Shown here one piece after another: positions 13,197 to 17,419 of a stretch of DNA of 17,419 nucleotides. A program made the translations under genes and the position numbers. The stretch's first letter is position 1. Every line of letters starts with the position of its first letter. This DNA is from an uncultured Prevotellaceae bacterium (lineage in GTDB: Bacteria > Bacteroidota > Bacteroidia > Bacteroidales > Bacteroidaceae), in assembly GCA_946407325.1 (NCBI GenBank), contig CAMJNN010000020.1, positions 1 through 17,419 of the forward strand. Reading direction: 5' to 3'. The notes below the pieces were generated by a model. The model was not told the DNA's origin. It searched no databases and saw only the letters and a list, made by a program, of their open reading frames with translations.

Positions 13197-15338
13197 ATGG
13201 CAGTTAACAAGAGGAACATAATGACGAGATTCTTCCTGATAGTGGTATTGTTTGCCACCGTCGGGGTTTGCATTGTGATCAAAGGTGCCATTATCATGTT
13301 CAAGGAGAGGGGTTACTGGAACGAGGTGGCCGATCGCTTTGTAAAAGAAAACGTGCTGGTAGATCCTAACAGAGGTAATATCCTCTCGGCCGATGGTAAG
13401 TTACTGGCCAGTTCGCTACCTGAATACACCTTATACATGGATTTCATGGTGAGCGACCCCGATGAGAAACGCAAGGCCAAGGAACAAGCCAAGAAAGACT
13501 CGCTGTTCAACCTGAACTTGAATGACCTCTGCGAAGGCCTGCACCGTATCTTCCCCGACAGAAGTGCAGCTGCCTTTAAACAGCATCTGCAAAACGGACG
13601 TACCCGCAAGAGTCGTTACTACAGGATTTATCCAAGACGTGTAAGCTACATACAATATAAAGAGGTGCAGAAGTTGCCGTTCTTCAACTTAGGCAAGAAT
13701 CGTAGCGGTCTGCAAGGTGTGGCATCCAACAACCGAAAAAGGCCATTTGGCTCGTTGGCGCAACGTACCATTGGTGATGTATATGCTGATACCGCATTGG
13801 GAGCAAAGAATGGCATTGAGTTGGCATTCGACACTTTGCTGAAGGGTAAGAAAGGTGTGACCCATCGACAGAAAGTGATGAACAAATACCTGAATATCAC
13901 AGACATCGAGCCTGTGGACGGAGCAGACATCATCTCTACCATTGACGTAGATATGCAGGACATCTGTGAGAAAGCATTGGTGGACAAACTTTACGAACTG
14001 AATGCGATGGTAGGTGTGGCCGTGCTGATGGAAGTGAAGACGGGTGAGGTAAAGGCGATAGTCAACATGAGCAAAGGCAACGATGGTAAATATTACGAGA
14101 TGCGTAACAATGCCATCAGCGACATGATGGAGCCAGGCTCCACCTTCAAGACGGCTTCTATTATGGTGGCTTTGGAGGATGGTAAGGTGGAACCAGATAC
14201 AGAAGTAGATACCGGTAATGGAGTGAAGATGATGCACGGTCGCCCTATGAAGGACCACAACTGGAACCGTGGAGGATATGGTGTGATAGATGTTACCAGG
14301 ATATTGGAAGTGTCATCCAACGTGGGTGTATCAGCCATCATTGACAAATACTATTACGACAATCCGCAAAAGTTTGTGGATGGTTTGAAGCGACTGGGCA
14401 TTACAGAGCCACTTCACTTGCAGATTGCCGGAGAAGGAAAACCTAATATCAAAGGTCCGAAAGAGAGATATTTTGCCAAGACCACCTTGCCTTGGATGAG
14501 CATTGGTTACGAGACACAGGTACCACCACTGAACATATTGACCTTCTACAATGCCATTGCCAACGACGGCGTGATGGTGCGACCTAAGTTTGTGAAAGCC
14601 GCAGTGAAGGACGGACAGATAGTCAGGGAGTACCCTACTGAAATAATCCGTGAAAAGATAGCATCAGAATCTACCTTGGAGAAGATTCGTGTGATATTGG
14701 AGAAGGTGGTGAGTGAGGGACTGGCCAAGCCTGCCGGCAGTAAGCAGTTTGCGGTGGCCGGTAAGACAGGTACGGCTCAGATTTCTCAAGGTGCCGCTGG
14801 TTATACAGCAGGAGGCAGGAAATACTTGGTGAGTTTCTGTGGCTATTTCCCTGCTGACGCTCCGAAATACAGTCTGATAGTATCTATCCAGAAGCCTGGT
14901 CTGCCAGCATCTGGCGGTCAGATGGCAGGTAGCGTATTCAGCAAGATCGCCGAGCGTGTGTTTGCCAAGAACCTGAGTTATGAGATGAAGAATGCCGTTG
15001 ACAGTACATCGGTCTTTATACCTGATGTAAAATCCGGAGATTTAGCTGAAACGTCCTACGTTCTGAACAAGTTAAATGTGCGTACGGAGGGCAAGACATC
15101 GAAAGAAAGTTGGGGACATGCGTCAGAGGACTCTGTGGGTGTGAAGTTGGAACAACAGACCCTGTCGGCTGGTATCATGCCAAATGTGGTGGGCATGGGC
15201 GCTAAAGATGCCGTTTACCTGCTTGAAAAAGCAGGACTGCGGGTAAACATTGCTGGCATAGGAAAGGTGACAAGACAATCCATTCCTTCAGGAAACAAAT
15301 TTTCGAAGGGACAGACAGTAGCACTACAGTTGCATTAA
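13197..15338 (+). CDS. ftsI: Septal penicillin-binding protein (FtsI/PBP3) with C-terminal PASTA domain
   Basis: The 713-residue protein cross-links septal peptidoglycan as a class B transpeptidase. It has a short cytoplasmic N-terminus, one membrane anchor (about 11-33), a PBP dimerisation region starting at VDPNRGNILSADG, and a transpeptidase domain with the three active-site motifs: S315-T-F-K318 (in EPGSTFKT), S373-S-N375 and K523-T-G525 (GKTGTAQ). Residues 661-713 (PNVVGMGAKDAVYLLEKAGL onward) form a single PASTA domain, common in Bacteroidota and Gram-positive homologues but absent from E. coli FtsI. It would act with FtsW and FtsL in the divisome and be a beta-lactam target. Its dcw position separates it from elongation PBP2. 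Confidence 0.94.
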   Translation: MAVNKRNIMTRFFLIVVLFATVGVCIVIKGAIIMFKERGYWNEVADRFVKENVLVDPNRGNILSADGKLLASSLPEYTLYMDFMVSDPDEKRKAKEQAKKDSLFNLNLNDLCEGLHRIFPDRSAAAFKQHLQNGRTRKSRYYRIYPRRVSYIQYKEVQKLPFFNLGKNRSGLQGVASNNRKRPFGSLAQRTIGDVYADTALGAKNGIELAFDTLLKGKKGVTHRQKVMNKYLNITDIEPVDGADIISTIDVDMQDICEKALVDKLYELNAMVGVAVLMEVKTGEVKAIVNMSKGNDGKYYEMRNNAISDMMEPGSTFKTASIMVALEDGKVEPDTEVDTGNGVKMMHGRPMKDHNWNRGGYGVIDVTRILEVSSNVGVSAIIDKYYYDNPQKFVDGLKRLGITEPLHLQIAGEGKPNIKGPKERYFAKTTLPWMSIGYETQVPPLNILTFYNAIANDGVMVRPKFVKAAVKDGQIVREYPTEIIREKIASESTLEKIRVILEKVVSEGLAKPAGSKQFAVAGKTGTAQISQGAAGYTAGGRKYLVSFCGYFPADAPKYSLIVSIQKPGLPASGGQMAGSVFSKIAERVFAKNLSYEMKNAVDSTSVFIPDVKSGDLAETSYVLNKLNVRTEGKTSKESWGHASEDSVGVKLEQQTLSAGIMPNVVGMGAKDAVYLLEKAGLRVNIAGIGKVTRQSIPSGNKFSKGQTVALQLH

Positions 15339-15374
15339 CCGTTGAAGTTGGAACAAAGCATAAAATAAAAGAAT

Positions 15375-16826
15375 ATGATATTAGCAGAATTACTGAAAGC
15401 AATCCAGCCACTCCAGGTTATTGGAGATACAGGAGTGGAAATCAAGGAGGTGAACATTGACTCAAGGAAGATTGAGCAAGGACACCTGTTCATGGCCATG
15501 CGTGGCACCCAGACTGATGGTCATGCCTATATTCCCAACGCCATCGAGAAAGGGGCAGTGGCTGTACTTTGTGAAGATATTCCCACAGAGCCCAACCCAC
15601 AGGTCACCTATATCCAAGTGGCAGACAGCGAAGAGGCAGTAGGCAAGTTGGCCCATGCCTTTTACGGATCTCCTACAGATAAGCTGGAGTTGGTGGGTGT
15701 TACGGGTACCAACGGCAAGACCACCATTGCCACCTTATTATATAAAATATTCAGGCATTTTGGCTACAAAGTAGGACTGCTTTCTACTGTTTGCAACTAT
15801 ATTGATGATGAGGCTATCCCTACCGACCATACCACTCCCGACCCTATCACACTCAATAAGCTGCTGGGTCGCATGGCAGATGAAGGTTGCAAATATGCCT
15901 TCATGGAGGTGAGTTCACACTCTATTGCCCAGAAACGTATCAGTGGGTTAAAGTTTGCCGGAGGCATCTTCACCAACCTCACCCGTGACCATTTGGATTA
16001 CCATAAGACAGTAGAGAATTACCTGAAGGCGAAAAAGAAATTCTTCGACGACATGCCCAAGCAGGCATTCAGTCTGACCAACCTTGACGACAAGAACGGA
16101 TTGGTAATGCTGCAGAATACGAAGTCGAAGACCTACACCTATTCTTTGAGGAGTCTTGCTGATTTCAAGGGCAAGGTATTGGAAAGTCATGTGGAAGGAA
16201 TGCTACTCGACATCAATAACCACGAGGTGGCTGTTCATTTCATTGGTAAGTTCAATGCCAGCAACCTATTGGCAGTATTCGGTGCTTCAGTACTGTTAGG
16301 CAAGAGCGAGGAAGATGTACTGGTTGCCTTGAGCACCTTATATCCGGTGGCTGGTCGTTTGGAAACCATCCATTCCCCCAAGGGCATTACGGCCGTTGTT
16401 GATTATGCCCACACACCAGATGCATTGGTGAACGTACTGGCATCATTGCAGGAAGTAATGAATGGCAAGGGACAAATCATCACCGTGGTAGGTGCCGGTG
16501 GCAATCGTGACAAGGGCAAGCGTCCTATCATGGCAAAAGAAGCCGCCAAAGGAAGCGACAAGGTGATTATCACCTCCGACAACCCACGTTTTGAGGAGCC
16601 ACAGGACATCATCAACGATATGTTGGCAGGTCTTGATGCCAAAGACATGGAAAAAACGATCAGCATCGTTGACCGTAAAGAAGCCATTCGCACTGCCTGC
16701 ATGTTGGCACAGAAAGGTGATGTGGTGTTAGTGGCAGGAAAAGGCCACGAAGACTACCAGGAAATAAAGGGAGTGAAACATCACTTCGACGACCGTGAGG
16801 TACTGAGAGAATTGTTTAAAATCTAA
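15375..16826 (+). CDS. murE: UDP-N-acetylmuramoyl-L-alanyl-D-glutamate–2,6-diaminopimelate ligase
   Basis: This 483-residue cytoplasmic ATP-dependent ligase adds the third stem residue to UDP-MurNAc-L-Ala-D-Glu. Order of parts: N-terminal substrate domain with [19 protein letters not shown] (27-44), the ATP P-loop [10 protein letters not shown] (108-117, K115), the central TTPDPITL and EVSSHS segments, the [19 protein letters not shown] region bearing the carbamylated-lysine candidate, and the C-terminal ligase domain with DYAHTPDAL and [12 protein letters not shown]. The selectivity motif D402-N-P-R405 marks the meso-diaminopimelate enzyme rather than the lysine type, so the wall should contain meso-DAP. 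It starts 36 bp after the PBP gene and is followed by mraY after 15 bp. Confidence 0.97.
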   Translation: MILAELLKAIQPLQVIGDTGVEIKEVNIDSRKIEQGHLFMAMRGTQTDGHAYIPNAIEKGAVAVLCEDIPTEPNPQVTYIQVADSEEAVGKLAHAFYGSPTDKLELVGVTGTNGKTTIATLLYKIFRHFGYKVGLLSTVCNYIDDEAIPTDHTTPDPITLNKLLGRMADEGCKYAFMEVSSHSIAQKRISGLKFAGGIFTNLTRDHLDYHKTVENYLKAKKKFFDDMPKQAFSLTNLDDKNGLVMLQNTKSKTYTYSLRSLADFKGKVLESHVEGMLLDINNHEVAVHFIGKFNASNLLAVFGASVLLGKSEEDVLVALSTLYPVAGRLETIHSPKGITAVVDYAHTPDALVNVLASLQEVMNGKGQIITVVGAGGNRDKGKRPIMAKEAAKGSDKVIITSDNPRFEEPQDIINDMLAGLDAKDMEKTISIVDRKEAIRTACMLAQKGDVVLVAGKGHEDYQEIKGVKHHFDDREVLRELFKI

Positions 16827-16841
16827 ATCTTTACATATAGG

Positions 16842-17419
16842 ATGTTATATTTTGTTTTTGATTGGCTGAAAGAGTTGGATTTCCCTGGAGCAGGTGTATT
16901 TGGATATACATCGTTCAGGGCATTGCTGGCAGTGATTCTGTCACTGCTTATATCCAGTATTTGGGGTATTAAGTTCATCCACCTACTGAAGAGGAAGCAA
17001 ATTACGGAGACACAACGCAGTGCCGACATCGATCCGTTTGGTGTGAAGAAAGTAGGTGTACCAAGCATGGGAGGAGTCATCATTATCTTTGCCATCTTGA
17101 TACCTTGTCTGCTGATTGGTAAACTCAGTAACGTCTATATGATCCTGATGCTCATCACCACCATCTGGTTGGGTGCTTTGGGCTTTGCCGACGACTATAT
17201 CAAGATCTTCAAGCGCGACAAGGAAGGCTTGCACGGCAAGTTCAAGATCATTGGTCAGGTAGGTTTAGGTTTTATCGTGGGACTCACCCTCTATCTGAGT
17301 CCGCAGGTGGTAATACGCCAGAACATCGAACTGTCCAGACCCGGACAGGAAAAGGTGATTGTACATGCCGCCAAGGAAATCAAGGCCACCCAGACCACCA
17401 TCCCATTCTTCAAGAGCAA
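16842..17419 (+). CDS. mraY: Phospho-N-acetylmuramoyl-pentapeptide-transferase (3' end outside window)
   Basis: The gene is cut by the window end; the first 192 residues are present. MraY is an integral membrane enzyme that joins phospho-MurNAc-pentapeptide to undecaprenyl phosphate to form lipid I. Visible features are hydrophobic helices (about 26-48, 70-90, 95-115), the conserved FGVKKVGVPSMGGVIII segment (about 66-82), the catalytic aspartate pair in FADDYIKIFKRD (D117-D118) and KFKIIGQVGLG in the next helix. The segment after about 155 (NIELSRPGQEKVIVHAAKEI) is a polar insertion that I recall as typical of Bacteroidota MraY. It follows murE in the normal dcw order, and murD would be expected next. 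Confidence 0.96.
   Translation, partial: MLYFVFDWLKELDFPGAGVFGYTSFRALLAVILSLLISSIWGIKFIHLLKRKQITETQRSADIDPFGVKKVGVPSMGGVIIIFAILIPCLLIGKLSNVYMILMLITTIWLGALGFADDYIKIFKRDKEGLHGKFKIIGQVGLGFIVGLTLYLSPQVVIRQNIELSRPGQEKVIVHAAKEIKATQTTIPFFKS

Noticed and set aside
1..17419. CRISPR arrays, tRNA/rRNA genes, insertion-sequence ends
   Set aside because: I saw no regularly spaced repeats, no RNA gene signatures and no transposase or terminal inverted repeats.

Overview
The window looks like a chromosomal segment of a Bacteroidales bacterium, probably Prevotella/Segatella or a close relative. The reasons are the dcw gene order with a PASTA-type penicillin-binding protein, a dut–TPR–DUF4292–EnvC-like operon, a GlsB/GlsA-type glycine-lipid pair, A/T-rich leaders with few Shine-Dalgarno sites, and promoter-like sequences of the Bacteroidota form TTTG-N19/20-TAnnTTTG. 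The genus is an inference; no rRNA gene is present to fix it.

Positions 1-1620 are an accessory-looking, A/T-rich stretch. It holds the 3' end of a truncated ORF6N-domain gene, a tiny 'smalltalk'-like lipopeptide gene interrupted by an amber codon, a terminator, and two unrecognised genes (a putative lipoprotein and a 134-residue protein). A K+/H+ antiporter-type gene (1634-3082) follows.

Positions 3120-7737 on the minus strand form a compact five-gene operon, read dut, TPR protein, DUF4292 lipoprotein, degenerate-LytM EnvC-like protein, xpt. Two junctions are 4-bp ATGA overlaps and the other gaps are 4 to 11 bp. It mixes nucleotide metabolism (dUTPase, xanthine salvage) with envelope biogenesis. 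dgt (dGTPase, 7832-9151) diverges from dut across 94 bp and ends at a strong bidirectional terminator (9169-9206).

Positions 9220-11084 on the minus strand carry two acyltransferases (GlsB-like and GlsA-like) that together would make glycine lipids. A 340-bp intergenic region follows with promoter signals in both directions, several inverted repeats and a 10-bp-phased direct repeat that fits a MraZ operator.

From 11425 to the right edge is the start of the division and cell-wall (dcw) cluster: mraZ, rsmH, ftsL-like, ftsI/PBP with one PASTA domain, murE (meso-diaminopimelate type) and mraY, cut by the window end. These genes make the lipid-linked peptidoglycan precursor and the septal transpeptidase. 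The EnvC-like protein upstream would act on the same wall at cell separation.

I found no convincing undescribed multi-gene system. The most unusual items are the amber-interrupted micro-gene beside the ORF6N remnant, the two orphan genes at 654-1548, and the structured mraZ/glsA intergenic region.
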